A DNA stretch of 64,000 bases from Candidatus Eisenbergiella merdavium (GCA_019119595.1 DWWS01000021.1:124001-188000), one strand, 5' to 3'; positions 1 to 8,717 are shown, numbered from the stretch's first letter. Numbers and translations are program-made. Notes: generated by a model not told the origin, from the letters alone.

Positions 1-74
1 CTTTTACTGAGAACAGGACGCATGCTGGTGATATACTGGTGCTGTTCTCCCCGCAAAAACCTCTCAAACTTCAT
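1..74 (-). CDS. Partial CDS running off the left edge, hypothetical
   Basis: The minus strand opens with ATG at 74 and stays open to base 1, giving 24 residues (begins MKFERFLRGEQHQY). A purine-rich ribosome site (GGGAGAAAGGG, about 86-96) precedes it, and a TTGATT-17-TAAAAT promoter lies just upstream. I do not recognise the family from this fragment. Only the N-terminus is inside the window, so product and length cannot be judged. Confidence 0.5.
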   Translation of the reverse strand, partial: MKFERFLRGEQHQYITSMRPVLSK

Positions 75-97
75 ATACACTACACCCTTTCTCCCCT

Positions 98-126
98 ATT
101 TTAACTGATTCCATTCTGACAATCAA
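98..126 (-). promoter_or_regulatory. Sigma-A promoter of the left-edge gene
   Basis: On the minus strand TTGATT (126-121) is followed after exactly 17 bases by TAAAAT (103-98). The predicted start, near 91, leaves a very short leader before the ATG at 74. Confidence 0.55.
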
Positions 127-146
127 GCGTTTACGGTCTTTAAAGT

Positions 147-174
147 AAAAAAGACAGCCATGGCTGTCTTTTTT
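147..174. terminator. Bidirectional intrinsic terminator
   Basis: A perfect self-complementary stem (GACAGCCATGGCTGTC, 153-168) is flanked by six A and six T. It works on either strand and probably ends the ftsH operon transcript. It also lies between the -10 element at 239-247 and the left-edge gene. Confidence 0.8.
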
Positions 175-238
175 AGAGAAGGTATTTCTTATGGGGTATA
201 GCAAAAACTATAATGTATTGGGGGGGGTTACGCATATT

Positions 239-247
239 ATAATAGCA
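239..247 (-). promoter_or_regulatory. Extended -10 promoter element downstream of ftsH
   Basis: The minus strand reads TGC-TATTAT-AAT, an extended -10. No gene follows before the terminator at 147-174, so a transcript from here would be a short RNA of roughly 85 bases. No good -35 is visible. Confidence 0.35.
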
Positions 248-345
248 GACCGCCCCGTTTTTGTACATTCTCAGAATTCACAAACTTCACAAATCAGAAC
301 CTTCATTTTTATATAACATGCACAAAATCATATCTGTCTTAACGC

Positions 346-2208
346 TCATACATTCTCGAAGAACGGTTTTTCTTCTGCAAACAGCGCCTCAAACTCCGTC
401 CGGCTGATCTTTTCCTTCTGCAGAAGCAGGTTCGCGCAGCTGTGGAGCACCTCCAGGTTCTCCCGGATCAGCTCCGTGGCCCTGGCGTAGCAGCCGTCGA
501 TGATCTGCTTCACTTCTCTGTCGATCTCTCCGCTGATCATCTCGCTGTGGGCCTTGGCATGGGCCAGATCCCGACCGATGAATACCTCGTCGTCGTCATC
601 GTCATAGCAGACCACGCCGATGTTTTCGGACATGCCGAAGCGGGTGACCATCATCCTCGCCATCTTGGTGGCCTTCTTGATGTCGCTGGAGGCTCCGGTG
701 GTGATATCATCGAAGATAAGCTGCTCCGCGATGCGGCCGCCCAGGGATACCATGATCTCCTGCTCCATTCTTCCTCTGGTCATGAACATCTCATCCCGCT
801 CAGGCAGAGGCATGGTGTAGCCCGCCGCGCCGTTTCCGGTGGGGATGATGGAAACCGTATAAACCGGCCCCACATCCGGGAGCACGTGAAACAGAATCGC
901 ATGGCCCGCCTCGTGGAAGGCCGTGATCTTCTTTTCCTTATCCGTGATGATGCGGCTCTTTTTCTCGGTGCCGATGCCGACCTTGACGAAGGCCCTGCGG
1001 ATATCCTCCTGGGAGATATAGGCCCGGTTCGCCCCGGCCGCAAGAATGGCCGCCTCGTTCAGCAGATTTTCCAGATCCGCTCCGGTAAAGCCCGCTGTGG
1101 TCTGGGCCACCTGTTTGAGATCAACGTCCTCCGCCAGCGGCTTGTTCCTGGCGTGCACCTTCAGGATATCCTCTCTTCCGCCCACATCCGGCGCGCCAAC
1201 GGCGATCTTGCGGTCAAACCGTCCGGGACGCAGGATCGCGGGATCCAGAATATCCACCCGGTTCGTCGCCGCCAGCACGATGATGCCCTCGTTCACGCCG
1301 AAGCCGTCCATCTCCACAAGAAGCTGGTTCAGGGTCTGCTCCCTTTCGTCATGGCCGCCGCCCATTCCGGTGCCGCGCCTTCTTGCCACGGCGTCGATCT
1401 CGTCGATAAAAACAATGCAGGGAGAATTCTTCTTCGCGTCCTCAAAGAGGTCGCGGACACGGGAGGCTCCCACACCCACGAACATTTCCACGAAGTCGGA
1501 GCCGGAGATGCTGAAAAAGGGCACGTTCGCCTCTCCCGCGATCGCCTTGGCAAGAAGGGTTTTTCCCGTTCCGGGAGGGCCCTCCAGAAGGACGCCCTTG
1601 GGAATCCTCGCCCCCACCTTCGTGTATTTGGAGGGCTCTCTCAGGAAATCGATGATCTCCTCCAGATCCTCCTTTTCCTCCTTCAGCCCGGCCACGTCCT
1701 TCAGAGTGATCTTATTATCCTTGCCGGTACTCATCCTGGCGCGGCTCTTGCCGAAATTCATCATCTTGTTGCCGCTGGCCCCCGCTCCCGCGTTCTGAGC
1801 GTTCATCATCATGAAGAAAAAGATCATGATCACCGCTCCCAGCACCAGCACGGGAAGCATGTAGTTCATAAACCAGCTTTCCTGCGGCACATCCCGCACC
1901 AGCGGGTCCATATCATACTGCTCAAGCAGGCTGACTGCGTTCTCCACGTCGGTCACATAGGCCGTCCGGTTCCGCCCGTCCGAAAGCGATACCGTGACCG
2001 ATCCGGTTGGCGTCTCCCGGTTCTGGCCGATCACCGCGCCTGTCACGCGGCCCTCCTCCAGATCCTGCTGAAGCTCTCCAAGCGTATAATTATCCTGCAC
2101 CTGATTCAGGGAGCTGGTCCATACCATGACCAGAAGCGCTCCCAGCAGCAGAATAAAGATCAGGTTGATGCCTCTGCTGTTTCTAACCAATTCTGTCCTC
2201 CATTCCAA
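346..2208 (-). CDS. ftsH: ATP-dependent zinc metalloprotease FtsH
   Basis: Membrane-anchored AAA+ protease that extracts and degrades membrane and misfolded proteins. The 620-residue protein has two N-terminal membrane helices (about 15-33 and 116-136) around an external domain, then the AAA module with Walker A GPPGTGKT at 210-217, Walker B IVFIDEID near 265-272, the second region of homology (RPGRFDR) and the zinc site HEAGH at 432-436. Length and order are normal. It is the last gene of the spoIIE-tilS-hpt-ftsH series, 10 bases after hpt, as in Bacillus. The ATG has no good ribosome site, whereas GGAGG inside codons 2-4 sits 6 bases before a TTG at 2190, so the true start may be that TTG. 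Confidence 0.97.
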   Translation of the reverse strand: MEWRTELVRNSRGINLIFILLLGALLVMVWTSSLNQVQDNYTLGELQQDLEEGRVTGAVIGQNRETPTGSVTVSLSDGRNRTAYVTDVENAVSLLEQYDMDPLVRDVPQESWFMNYMLPVLVLGAVIMIFFFMMMNAQNAGAGASGNKMMNFGKSRARMSTGKDNKITLKDVAGLKEEKEDLEEIIDFLREPSKYTKVGARIPKGVLLEGPPGTGKTLLAKAIAGEANVPFFSISGSDFVEMFVGVGASRVRDLFEDAKKNSPCIVFIDEIDAVARRRGTGMGGGHDEREQTLNQLLVEMDGFGVNEGIIVLAATNRVDILDPAILRPGRFDRKIAVGAPDVGGREDILKVHARNKPLAEDVDLKQVAQTTAGFTGADLENLLNEAAILAAGANRAYISQEDIRRAFVKVGIGTEKKSRIITDKEKKITAFHEAGHAILFHVLPDVGPVYTVSIIPTGNGAAGYTMPLPERDEMFMTRGRMEQEIMVSLGGRIAEQLIFDDITTGASSDIKKATKMARMMVTRFGMSENIGVVCYDDDDDEVFIGRDLAHAKAHSEMISGEIDREVKQIIDGCYARATELIRENLEVLHSCANLLLQKEKISRTEFEALFAEEKPFFENV

Positions 2209-2218
2209 AGAGTTCTAC

Positions 2219-2746
2219 TCAGTCGTCAAATTCTACTACGCCGATGTAAGGAAGGTTTCTGTACCTCTGGTCATAGTCCAGCCCGTATCCGACCACAAAC
2301 TCGTCCGGGATCTGGAAGCCGGTATAGTCCACCTTCACGTCCACGACCCTGCGCTCCGGCTTATCCAGAAGCGTGCACAGTCTCAGGCTCTTCGGCCCGC
2401 GGTCCCGCATCATTTCCATCAGATAGCTCAGCGTCCTTCCGGAGTCCACGATGTCCTCCACGATGATCACGTCCTTATCCTTCAGGGGCTCATCCAGATC
2501 CTTCACGATCTTAACCACGCCGCTGGACTTTGTGGAGCTGCCGTAGCTGGAAACCGACATGAAATCCAGGGATACGGGAACCGTGATCCTCTTTGCCAGC
2601 TCGCACATGAAAAAGCTGCCTCCCTTGAGGACGCAGAGCAGATGCACCTGCTTTCCCGCATAATCCTTACTGATCTGTTCCCCGATCTGCTGGATGCGCG
2701 CATCCACCTCTTCCTCCGTCAGAAGCACTCGTACTCTCTCCGCCAT
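2219..2746 (-). CDS. hpt: Hypoxanthine phosphoribosyltransferase
   Basis: Purine salvage enzyme that joins hypoxanthine or guanine to PRPP to give IMP or GMP in the cytoplasm. The 175-residue protein carries the PRPP-binding signature IVEDIVDSGRT at about 95-105, and the early segment CVLKGGSFF (38-46) typical of the family. An AGGAGG site precedes the ATG. The start lies inside the 3' end of tilS (80-base overlap), and ftsH follows, matching the usual tilS-hpt-ftsH order and suggesting translational coupling. Confidence 0.96.
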   Translation of the reverse strand: MAERVRVLLTEEEVDARIQQIGEQISKDYAGKQVHLLCVLKGGSFFMCELAKRITVPVSLDFMSVSSYGSSTKSSGVVKIVKDLDEPLKDKDVIIVEDIVDSGRTLSYLMEMMRDRGPKSLRLCTLLDKPERRVVDVKVDYTGFQIPDEFVVGYGLDYDQRYRNLPYIGVVEFDD

Positions 2747-4283
2747 TTTCCTTTCCTCCTCTTATGTGTATCCGAAGCACTCTTTTCGTAGATTCCGTCA
2801 CCCTTACCGCACTGCTGATGCGGTGTCCGATCACCCACACGATGTGGCAGCCGTCCGCAAGCAGCGGCAGAGCGTCTCTTTCGTCTGCCGGAACCCTTTC
2901 CTGGATCAGATATTCCTTCAGGCTTTTTTTCTGAAGGCTGTCGTTGATCGCAAGATAGTCCCCCGGCCTTCTGGTACGAAGTACCAGAGACTTCATTCTA
3001 TCATAATCAAGCCATTTCGTATACGTTTTTTGTTCAATTCCATGAGATTTTTCCCAGTCAAGAAGGCGCATTTCCAGCGTGAACAGGCCGGGGATCTCCA
3101 AAACGGCGCTTCCCGTTTCACCGACCCTGCTGAAAAGCTCTGTCTCCAAACCAGGATCGGCCTTTACGGTGCCGGCCCTTCCTGCGCCGCTTATTTTCGC
3201 GTCGGCCTGTTCCGCGCCGGCCCTTCCTGCGGCAGTCATTTCCGCATCAGCCTTCTCCGTCTCAGGTGCAGGCGCCCTCCGCCTTTCCAGGATCACCTGC
3301 CCGAATTCCCGCCTGGCCCCAAGTACGCCCGGAAGCGTCAGTCTGCGGCCGCTCTGCCGTTCAAAAAGCGCCTGAACGTCCAGGATATGGCGCTGTCCGA
3401 TATCTCTTCCGCCCTCCGAAAGCTCCTCCAGAAGAAGCCTGATCATCTGGGTCTGAAGCAGCCCCTCGCTTTCCCGGAAGGCCGCCACATCCAGACCCGC
3501 CGCATCTTTTCTTCGGAATGTCAAACAGATCTCCAGCCGGGCGCGCGCCTGACGCTCCACAAAATCTGACGTCTGTGCGAGCAGCTCGGCGGCCTGCGCC
3601 AGATGCAGACCGGACTGGGCGCAGATCTCCTCCTCCGCATAGGGAAGCACCCGACGGCGGATGCGGTTTCTGGTATAGGCATCGGTCTCATTGCTGGCAT
3701 CCGTGCGCCAGGAAATGCCGTTCTGTACCAGCCAGGCCTCGATCTCATCCCGCCCGGTATCCAGAAGCGGACGGATCACACTGCCCCGCACCGGACGGAT
3801 CGAGCCCATTCCCTTCAGCCCCGTTCCCCGGAACAGATGGAACAGAAGCGTCTCCGCCCGGTCATTCCGGTTATGGGCCACGGCGATCCGCTCCGCTCCG
3901 AAGCGCTCCGCCGCCTCAGAAAAAGCCTGATAACGCACCCTTCTCCCGGCTTCCTCCACCGAAAGACGCCACTCCTCCGCCTTTTTTCCCACATCCTCTT
4001 CCTTCAGAAAAAAGGGGACGTCCCATGCCGCGCACAGGGCGCGCACAAACGCCGCGTCCTCTCCCGCTTCCTCTCTCAGGCCGTGATTGACGTGAACCGC
4101 TCCGATCCTCCAGTCCATCTCCTCCCGAATCCGCACCAGCAGCGCCAGAAGGCAGACCGAATCAGCTCCGCCGGAAACGCCCGCGAGTATCCCGCTTCCC
4201 CGTGGAGCCATATTTTCTTTTTCCATATACGCCCGGATCTTCTCCGCAAGACGGTCCGTTTCTCTGGTTTCTTTTGCAGGCAC
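2667..4283 (-). CDS. tilS: tRNA(Ile)-lysidine synthase
   Basis: Adds lysine to C34 of tRNA-Ile(CAU), changing its codon from AUG to AUA; an essential tRNA modification. The ATP-binding P-loop SGGADS lies at residues 37-42 and the C-terminal TilS domain (LQKKSLKEYLIQER region) is present. I place the start at a GTG at 4283 because GGAGG lies 10 bases upstream; the open frame extends to 4376 without a better site. At about 538 residues it is longer than most TilS proteins, because of a repeat-bearing linker (15-residue units with AGRAG cores) before the C-terminal domain and a tail that reads through the hpt ribosome site. Confidence 0.93.
   Translation of the reverse strand: MPAKETRETDRLAEKIRAYMEKENMAPRGSGILAGVSGGADSVCLLALLVRIREEMDWRIGAVHVNHGLREEAGEDAAFVRALCAAWDVPFFLKEEDVGKKAEEWRLSVEEAGRRVRYQAFSEAAERFGAERIAVAHNRNDRAETLLFHLFRGTGLKGMGSIRPVRGSVIRPLLDTGRDEIEAWLVQNGISWRTDASNETDAYTRNRIRRRVLPYAEEEICAQSGLHLAQAAELLAQTSDFVERQARARLEICLTFRRKDAAGLDVAAFRESEGLLQTQMIRLLLEELSEGGRDIGQRHILDVQALFERQSGRRLTLPGVLGARREFGQVILERRRAPAPETEKADAEMTAAGRAGAEQADAKISGAGRAGTVKADPGLETELFSRVGETGSAVLEIPGLFTLEMRLLDWEKSHGIEQKTYTKWLDYDRMKSLVLRTRRPGDYLAINDSLQKKSLKEYLIQERVPADERDALPLLADGCHIVWVIGHRISSAVRVTESTKRVLRIHIRGGKENGGESTSASDGGRGGCAHPADRGTDQ
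3162..3260 (-). repeat. 45-bp degenerate tandem repeat inside tilS
   Basis: Two adjacent 45-base units, each beginning on the plus strand with GCCGGCCCTTCCTGCG, with a more diverged third unit beside them. Translated, they give 15-residue units of the form (E/V)(K/Q)AD...AGRAG. The length is a multiple of three, so the frame is kept. They sit between the substrate-binding and C-terminal domains of TilS. Confidence 0.6.
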
Positions 4284-4385
4284 CCCAATCTGACCTCCTC
4301 TCCGCTTCTTCCGGATTTCTCGGAAAGAGAAACCGTTTCTGCCCTTCACTATAGCCAAATTTTCCCCGGAAGTCAAATGCGGAAG

Positions 4386-4455
4386 GGCAGCTTCAGAAGG
4401 TCAGCTTCAACGGGGTGGATGCAGAAGGTCAGGTTCAAAAGATCGGCTTCATAAG
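4386..4455. repeat. Short direct repeats between spoIIE and tilS
   Basis: Degenerate direct repeats of the form CAGAAGGTCAG(C/G)TTCA recur two to three times in the spacer between the spoIIE stop and the tilS start. No hairpin with a T-run is seen, so this is not an obvious terminator. Confidence 0.4.
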
Positions 4456-4462
4456 GCCGGCC

Positions 4463-5695
4463 TCATTCCGTTTTCTTTTCCCAGATACCCGCGCAGAGCA
4501 CCGTCATATCATCGCGGATCCGCCCGCCCCGCTGCTCGACGGCAAAGCGCAGAAGGATTCCGGCCATTTCTGACGGTGAGATCCCGTTCATCCCGGAAAG
4601 CAGCGTCTCGATCTGCTTTTCACCGTCCCCGCCGGGCCAGCCCTCCGTCATGCCGTCGGTCAGCATGATGATATAATCCCCGTCGGAAACGCCCCGTTTC
4701 ACAGGCTGGGACGGCGTTCCTGCGCAGGCTCCCAGAGGCAGCCCCGCCCCGGCAATCCGTTCCACCGCGCTGCCGCGCTTGATAAAGCTCGCCGCCGCGC
4801 CCGCCTTCAGGAAAACACACTCCCCTTCATACAGATCCAGGCAGCACAGATCCAGCGTGGGCAGGCTCTGCGCGCTCCCCTCTCCGGACAGGGCGCTGTT
4901 CATCAGCCCGACCGTCATCTGTGCGCCAAGCCCCGCCTCCAGCATGCTTTCCGCCATATCCATCACGGCCTCGCTGTCCCGGCATGCGTCGCCGCCGGAG
5001 CCCATTCCATCCGACAGGGCCAGCACAAGCCGGGCATCCCCGGCCTCAAAAAAGGCAAAATTATCGCCGGAAACCGTCTCCGTCTCCTTTACCGCCCGGG
5101 CCGTTCCGGTCAGCCAGACATACTCCGGCTCCTCCTCAAAGAAATAGCATACCGGCTCCTCCCCAATGAAAAAGGGATTTCTTTTCGCCGAAACCAGCCG
5201 CATATCCAGCAGTACGGAAAGACATCCCGCCGCCTCCTCTGCGGTGCGCACTCCTCTGCCCCGGGAGGCCTTCGCGGACAGCAGGACGGAAAGCTCCATG
5301 CGCCCGCTTCCCCGCTGAACCAGATAAATCTCCCTTGCGGTCAGCCCTTCTCCGGCAAGCCCCCGGACGAGCCGCCTTTGCCTCCTGCTTCCCAGACGGA
5401 TAAACCGGACGCTCTCCTGGGCCGCCCGGTTCATCATATCCGCCATTTCCTTCAGATTTCCCGCAAAAAGCTTACGCTCCTTTGCCAGACTTTTGTGCAG
5501 AAAAAGCACGGCGCGCTCCTGCCGTTCCTCTTGCGTGCGGCAGGAAAGCTCCTCCGCGTCCGCGCCCTCCTCTCTGTCCTCCGCAAAAATCTGCGCAAGG
5601 TTCTGAAACGTATCCGCGTATACCCTGATCCTTCTTCTGCCATATTCCAGAAGGTAAGCGGACTGCACCGCATCGCCCGAATCTCTGTTTTTCAT
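4463..5695 (-). CDS. spoIIE: SpoIIE-type sporulation phosphatase lacking the membrane domain
   Basis: PP2C-type phosphatase that in sporulating Firmicutes dephosphorylates SpoIIAA to release sigma-F in the forespore. The C-terminal catalytic motifs are clear: SGDNF, LALSDGMGSGGDA (about 248-260 of the open frame), LTDGMTEG and the final RDDMTVL. The N-terminal part matches only the SpoIIE linker region (GRRRIRVYADTFQNLAQIF). No hydrophobic segment exists, so the usual ten-helix membrane region is absent and the protein is about half the normal length. The open frame begins at 5764, but that ATG overlaps the promoter -10, so I take the next ATG (5695), which has a GGCAGG site. Position beside tilS-hpt-ftsH is the conserved spoIIE locus. 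Confidence 0.88.
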   Translation of the reverse strand: MKNRDSGDAVQSAYLLEYGRRRIRVYADTFQNLAQIFAEDREEGADAEELSCRTQEERQERAVLFLHKSLAKERKLFAGNLKEMADMMNRAAQESVRFIRLGSRRQRRLVRGLAGEGLTAREIYLVQRGSGRMELSVLLSAKASRGRGVRTAEEAAGCLSVLLDMRLVSAKRNPFFIGEEPVCYFFEEEPEYVWLTGTARAVKETETVSGDNFAFFEAGDARLVLALSDGMGSGGDACRDSEAVMDMAESMLEAGLGAQMTVGLMNSALSGEGSAQSLPTLDLCCLDLYEGECVFLKAGAAASFIKRGSAVERIAGAGLPLGACAGTPSQPVKRGVSDGDYIIMLTDGMTEGWPGGDGEKQIETLLSGMNGISPSEMAGILLRFAVEQRGGRIRDDMTVLCAGIWEKKTE

Positions 5696-5762
5696 CTGCC
5701 TGCCGCCTTTCCCGCTGCTGTCCTTTCCCGGAGGCAGCGCATTTTCGTCCCATTTGCGCTTC

Positions 5763-5795
5763 ATTATACCCCCTTCCGGATGCGTGATTTGTCAA
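5763..5795 (-). promoter_or_regulatory. spoIIE promoter with 21-bp spacer (Spo0A type)
   Basis: On the minus strand TTGACA (5795-5790) and TATAAT (5768-5763) are separated by 21 bases. Such over-long spacing is the known hallmark of Spo0A-activated sigma-A promoters such as spoIIE and spoIIG. The -35 itself lies in TTTGACA, whose complement TGTCAAA is one base from the 0A box TGTCGAA. Regulation by Spo0A is inferred. Confidence 0.65.
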
Positions 5796-5935
5796 AGCGT
5801 AGGCGGCTTTCTTCCGATCCGTCCAAGGATTTCTCCATTTTCCGGCGGCATCTGCCCTGTTTCTTTATTTCCTTTAAAAATACCCTGATCATTCCGCCCG
5901 CTTCTGGCAGGCCACATAACCAGGGTATCTCTTTC

Positions 5936-6421
5936 CTATCTGTTCCTTCTTCGTCTGATCGTCATATCCTCCTGATAGTCTGATAAATGACTGTCCGTGC
6001 TCCAGATCATGATCCGGCCTATTGCAGGGATTGTAGCCTTATAATTTTCATAAAAGCGGATGATACTCATATCTCCAATTCCCATTTTCAGATGTAATGC
6101 CTTACCCGGGAATTCCTCTGCCAGGACGAGCAGATCCTCTTTTGTAAGGGTGACTCCATATAGAGTCCATGGAGCTTCTTCATTTGCCGTTTTTCTCAGA
6201 AACTCCTGAAACTGCATTGCCTTTTCTCTGCGTATATGACCATCCGCTATATGCGCAATATGATTTCCGCTTTCTATGATCGTAGACACAGGCAGGATCA
6301 GCGTCTCCTTCGCTTCAACCGCCTGGTTGAATTCCTTTTTCACTTTTTCCGCATCCTGGCACATGCCGGGTATTTCCAGCAGATTCATAACGATAGAGGT
6401 ATCCATAAATCTGACGTTCAT
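5936..6421 (-). CDS. PIN-domain-like nuclease, partner of the AAA ATPase
   Basis: The 161-residue protein has the acidic pattern of PIN-fold RNases: D7 in FMDTSIVMNLLEIPG, E50 in TIIESGNH, D117 in GIGDMS and D143 in STDSHL. Such proteins cleave RNA, as in VapC toxins. It starts 3 bases after the ATPase stop behind a GGGGG ribosome site, so the two are surely co-translated. It ends in a basic tail (RRRRNR). Lower GC than spoIIE and divIC suggests acquisition. Proposed role: effector of a two-gene defence or toxin module. The PIN assignment rests on motif spacing, not on a close relative I can name. Confidence 0.7.
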   Translation of the reverse strand: MNVRFMDTSIVMNLLEIPGMCQDAEKVKKEFNQAVEAKETLILPVSTIIESGNHIAHIADGHIRREKAMQFQEFLRKTANEEAPWTLYGVTLTKEDLLVLAEEFPGKALHLKMGIGDMSIIRFYENYKATIPAIGRIMIWSTDSHLSDYQEDMTIRRRRNR

Positions 6422-6424
6422 CCG

Positions 6425-7699
6425 TTATACCCCCTGCTCTGCGTTGTCCTGATGCTGTTCAGAAAGCCTGATCATTCTAATCAGCGAATCGTCTGTCAGC
6501 GCGTCTCCCACACCGCCTTTTGCCAGAAGTCTGGGATATTCTTTGATATCCACAAACGGTATGAAAAGGCTGTCGCCTTTCTTTTGATCCCTGTATACAA
6601 CGGAGACTCCCAGCAGTTTTTCCTTGTCATAGCCGTTTAAAAGGACGGGATTATGTGTCGTCAGAATAATATCAATCTGCCTTTCTGCCGCAAGCTCGCT
6701 GAGACGACTGATCAGAGCGCTTACCCTTCCCGGATGAATTCCATTATCAATTTCCTCAACTACCAGAGTGCTTTGTTCCGGAATGGATAAAACCGCCGCC
6801 GCTGCTGCAATGCATCTCAATGTACCGTCAGACAGCTTCTTTGCATCCACGATCTCCGAAGCACCGGCATATTTTTCCCTCAGGCCGAAAATCACATCGT
6901 CCAGGGATGTCTTAACAAATTCAATGCCTTTGATTTCATTTTCCGGAAGATTGCAGATAATATCCATAAAGGTGCTTTTTATATTCTTATCCTGACACAG
7001 GTGATACAGCACCGATGAAATGTTCTCCGCATTTCCTTTCATTTCCGTGTCTGTCAGTCTCACATAATCCCGCATATCTCCCGGAACGGGATTCAGAACA
7101 AAAATCCCCTTCAGATTTTCCAGCACATGCCGGATATAATTCAGACATTCCCTGTCACGATCCGTATTCTGCGGAAGCTTACTGTTCATCTGTGTCAAAA
7201 CAGATGCTGCCCTTATACACAGGATATCCGGATTTCTTCCCGGCTTTTTATCATTATATTCTGCACTGATATCACCGCTCTCTTTGGATACCGGTTTTGT
7301 CTTAAAGATTTTTTCTCCTCCTGAAAGAGTGGTCTTCCCATTGCGAACCTTATACAGCGCCTCTTCTTCAACCTGAACCCGTTTGTGGACGCCGATTTTT
7401 ATATAGTAATACAGATCACCATCCTGATCCCAGTCAACCAGACACCCCAGCTTAAAGGAGGATGTTTTAAAACGGCAGCAGCCGGCACTTCCTCCACGTA
7501 CATGGCTCCGAATGCTTCGCGTTCCATCCAGCACCACGCTCAAATCTGCTCCCGCTGCCAGCTCGGACAAAATCTGAATGCCTTCCACCGCATTGCTTTT
7601 CCCGGAAGCGTTTGACCCAATAAGGCTTGTGACCGCTTCCAGATTGAGCTCCGCCCGCTCAAAGCTTTTAAAATTTTCAAAAATAAAACTTTTTATCAT
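6425..7699 (-). CDS. AAA family ATPase (AAA_21/OLD-like, SMC-type fold)
   Basis: The 424-residue protein starts IKSFIFENFKSFERAELNL, the typical opening of RecF/OLD-like ATPases, with Walker A GSNASGKS at 28-35. Late in the protein come LSDGTLRCIA (signature-like), Walker B LVVEEIDNGIHP and the H-loop TTHNP. There is no TOPRIM domain, unlike OLD or GajA. A PIN-like nuclease follows 3 bases downstream. The pair has its own extended -10 promoter and lower GC than its neighbours, and interrupts the conserved divIC-spoIIE junction. The arrangement recalls ATPase-effector anti-phage modules such as PARIS or Septu, but I cannot assign it to a named system. Confidence 0.85.
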   Translation of the reverse strand: MIKSFIFENFKSFERAELNLEAVTSLIGSNASGKSNAVEGIQILSELAAGADLSVVLDGTRSIRSHVRGGSAGCCRFKTSSFKLGCLVDWDQDGDLYYYIKIGVHKRVQVEEEALYKVRNGKTTLSGGEKIFKTKPVSKESGDISAEYNDKKPGRNPDILCIRAASVLTQMNSKLPQNTDRDRECLNYIRHVLENLKGIFVLNPVPGDMRDYVRLTDTEMKGNAENISSVLYHLCQDKNIKSTFMDIICNLPENEIKGIEFVKTSLDDVIFGLREKYAGASEIVDAKKLSDGTLRCIAAAAAVLSIPEQSTLVVEEIDNGIHPGRVSALISRLSELAAERQIDIILTTHNPVLLNGYDKEKLLGVSVVYRDQKKGDSLFIPFVDIKEYPRLLAKGGVGDALTDDSLIRMIRLSEQHQDNAEQGV

Positions 7700-7736
7700 C
7701 TCTTTTCCCTCTGCCGCCGCTTCCTTTTGTTATAAA

Positions 7737-7745
7737 AGTATAGCA
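7737..7745 (-). promoter_or_regulatory. Extended -10 promoter of the ATPase-PIN operon
   Basis: The minus strand carries TGC-TATACT, an extended -10, about 40 bases before the ATPase ATG. The -35 is weak (TACTTT at 17 bases). It allows expression independent of the sporulation genes around it. Confidence 0.5.
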
Positions 7746-7848
7746 TACCTGTCTGTGTAAAAGTAGCCGGTTTTTCTTTTTTTATTCCCCATATCCCCAT
7801 ATTCGGAAACAAAAAGGAACCGGCCGCATTCTGCACTCCGATTCCCTT

Positions 7849-8157
7849 CTATTCCTCAGGCTTGTAGATAATCTCGCCCTCGTTTACCAGACCCAGCTTT
7901 TCCTTCGCCACCTCTTCGACGTATTTCTTGGTCTGTGTATATTTCCTGTATTCTTCAATCTGCTCTGCGCGGTCTTCCTCTGCATCGATCTGTTCCTGCA
8001 GCGCGTTCTCCCTCTCCCGATAGGATTCCCGCTTCTTTCGCAGCCCGATGCTGTTAATGGAAACCACCACAAGAAGCATCAGCACCACGAGCATCACCAG
8101 AAACATGCCAAGCCGGTTCTGCCGCTTCCTGCGGAATACCACTTTCCTTTTGATCAC
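7849..8157 (-). CDS. divIC: Septum formation initiator DivIC/FtsB
   Basis: Bitopic divisome protein that links early and late division factors and, in spore formers, the sporulation septum. The 102-residue chain has a basic cytoplasmic start (RKVVFRRKRQNR), one membrane helix (about 17-36) and an extracellular coiled coil (RERENALQEQIDAEEDRAEQ), ending with KEKLGLVNEGEIIY, the conserved FtsB/DivIC tail. It overlaps yabQ by 4 bases (ATGA), the usual yabP-yabQ-divIC order. Confidence 0.94.
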   Translation of the reverse strand: MIKRKVVFRRKRQNRLGMFLVMLVVLMLLVVVSINSIGLRKKRESYRERENALQEQIDAEEDRAEQIEEYRKYTQTKKYVEEVAKEKLGLVNEGEIIYKPEE

Positions 8158-8717
8158 TGGTCACACCTCTTCTTTTTCCAGCCTGTGCATTTTATTTTAA
8201 GCGCTTTCTTCCATGCCGTCAACCGGGAATTTAACTTCCGTAGAGATATCTTCCGGGAGGACAGCCTCCGGCGCAATTCTCTGCTTCGCACCCGAAGCTC
8301 CACAGCCGCGCGTCTGGCCGACCTGGCCGCGATCCTTTTGCTCCATCGAAGGAATCTGCGCGCGGGAGCCGTCAGCCTCCACAGTATTTTTCTCAGAAAA
8401 CGAAGCGTACCGTTCACGGCTCCGGAAACCAGGCTGACAAACCCTAAGCTCAGCGTTTTTTTGTACAGAAGCATCCCTGCCGCCGCGCTGATCACCGCAA
8501 ACCAGCGGAACATGCCGTTGTTTTCATAATAAAGAAGATAAAAAATACCTCCCGTCGCCATCACCCAGAAAATCAGGTCCTCCAGGGAGATCCAGAAGAT
8601 CCCGTGTGGAATGATCCTTCTCAGGATCCGGAAGATGTCGTAGCAGAAGGTAATAAACGCTCCAAGGAGAAAGGAATGCAGCATGAACCATCCTTCTCCC
8701 GCTATCTGGCTGCTCAT
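8154..8717 (-). CDS. yabQ: Spore cortex biosynthesis protein YabQ
   Basis: Membrane protein of the mother cell needed for spore cortex formation in Bacillus. The conserved core FCYDIFRILRRIIPHG and SLEDLIFWV lies at about 25-52, with four hydrophobic segments in the first 110 residues; the rest is a very basic tail rich in R and K. I prefer the ATG at 8717 over the GTG at 8723 because of the spacing from GAGGTGG. It is followed by an overlapping divIC and preceded by yabP. Confidence 0.92.
   Translation of the reverse strand: MSSQIAGEGWFMLHSFLLGAFITFCYDIFRILRRIIPHGIFWISLEDLIFWVMATGGIFYLLYYENNGMFRWFAVISAAAGMLLYKKTLSLGFVSLVSGAVNGTLRFLRKILWRLTAPARRFLRWSKRIAARSARRAAVELRVRSRELRRRLSSRKISLRKLNSRLTAWKKALKIKCTGWKKKRCDQ

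Noticed and set aside
442-2466. 674-codon open frame on the plus strand
   Set aside because: It is antisense to ftsH and hpt, whose families are certain; long opposite frames are common in GC-rich coding DNA.
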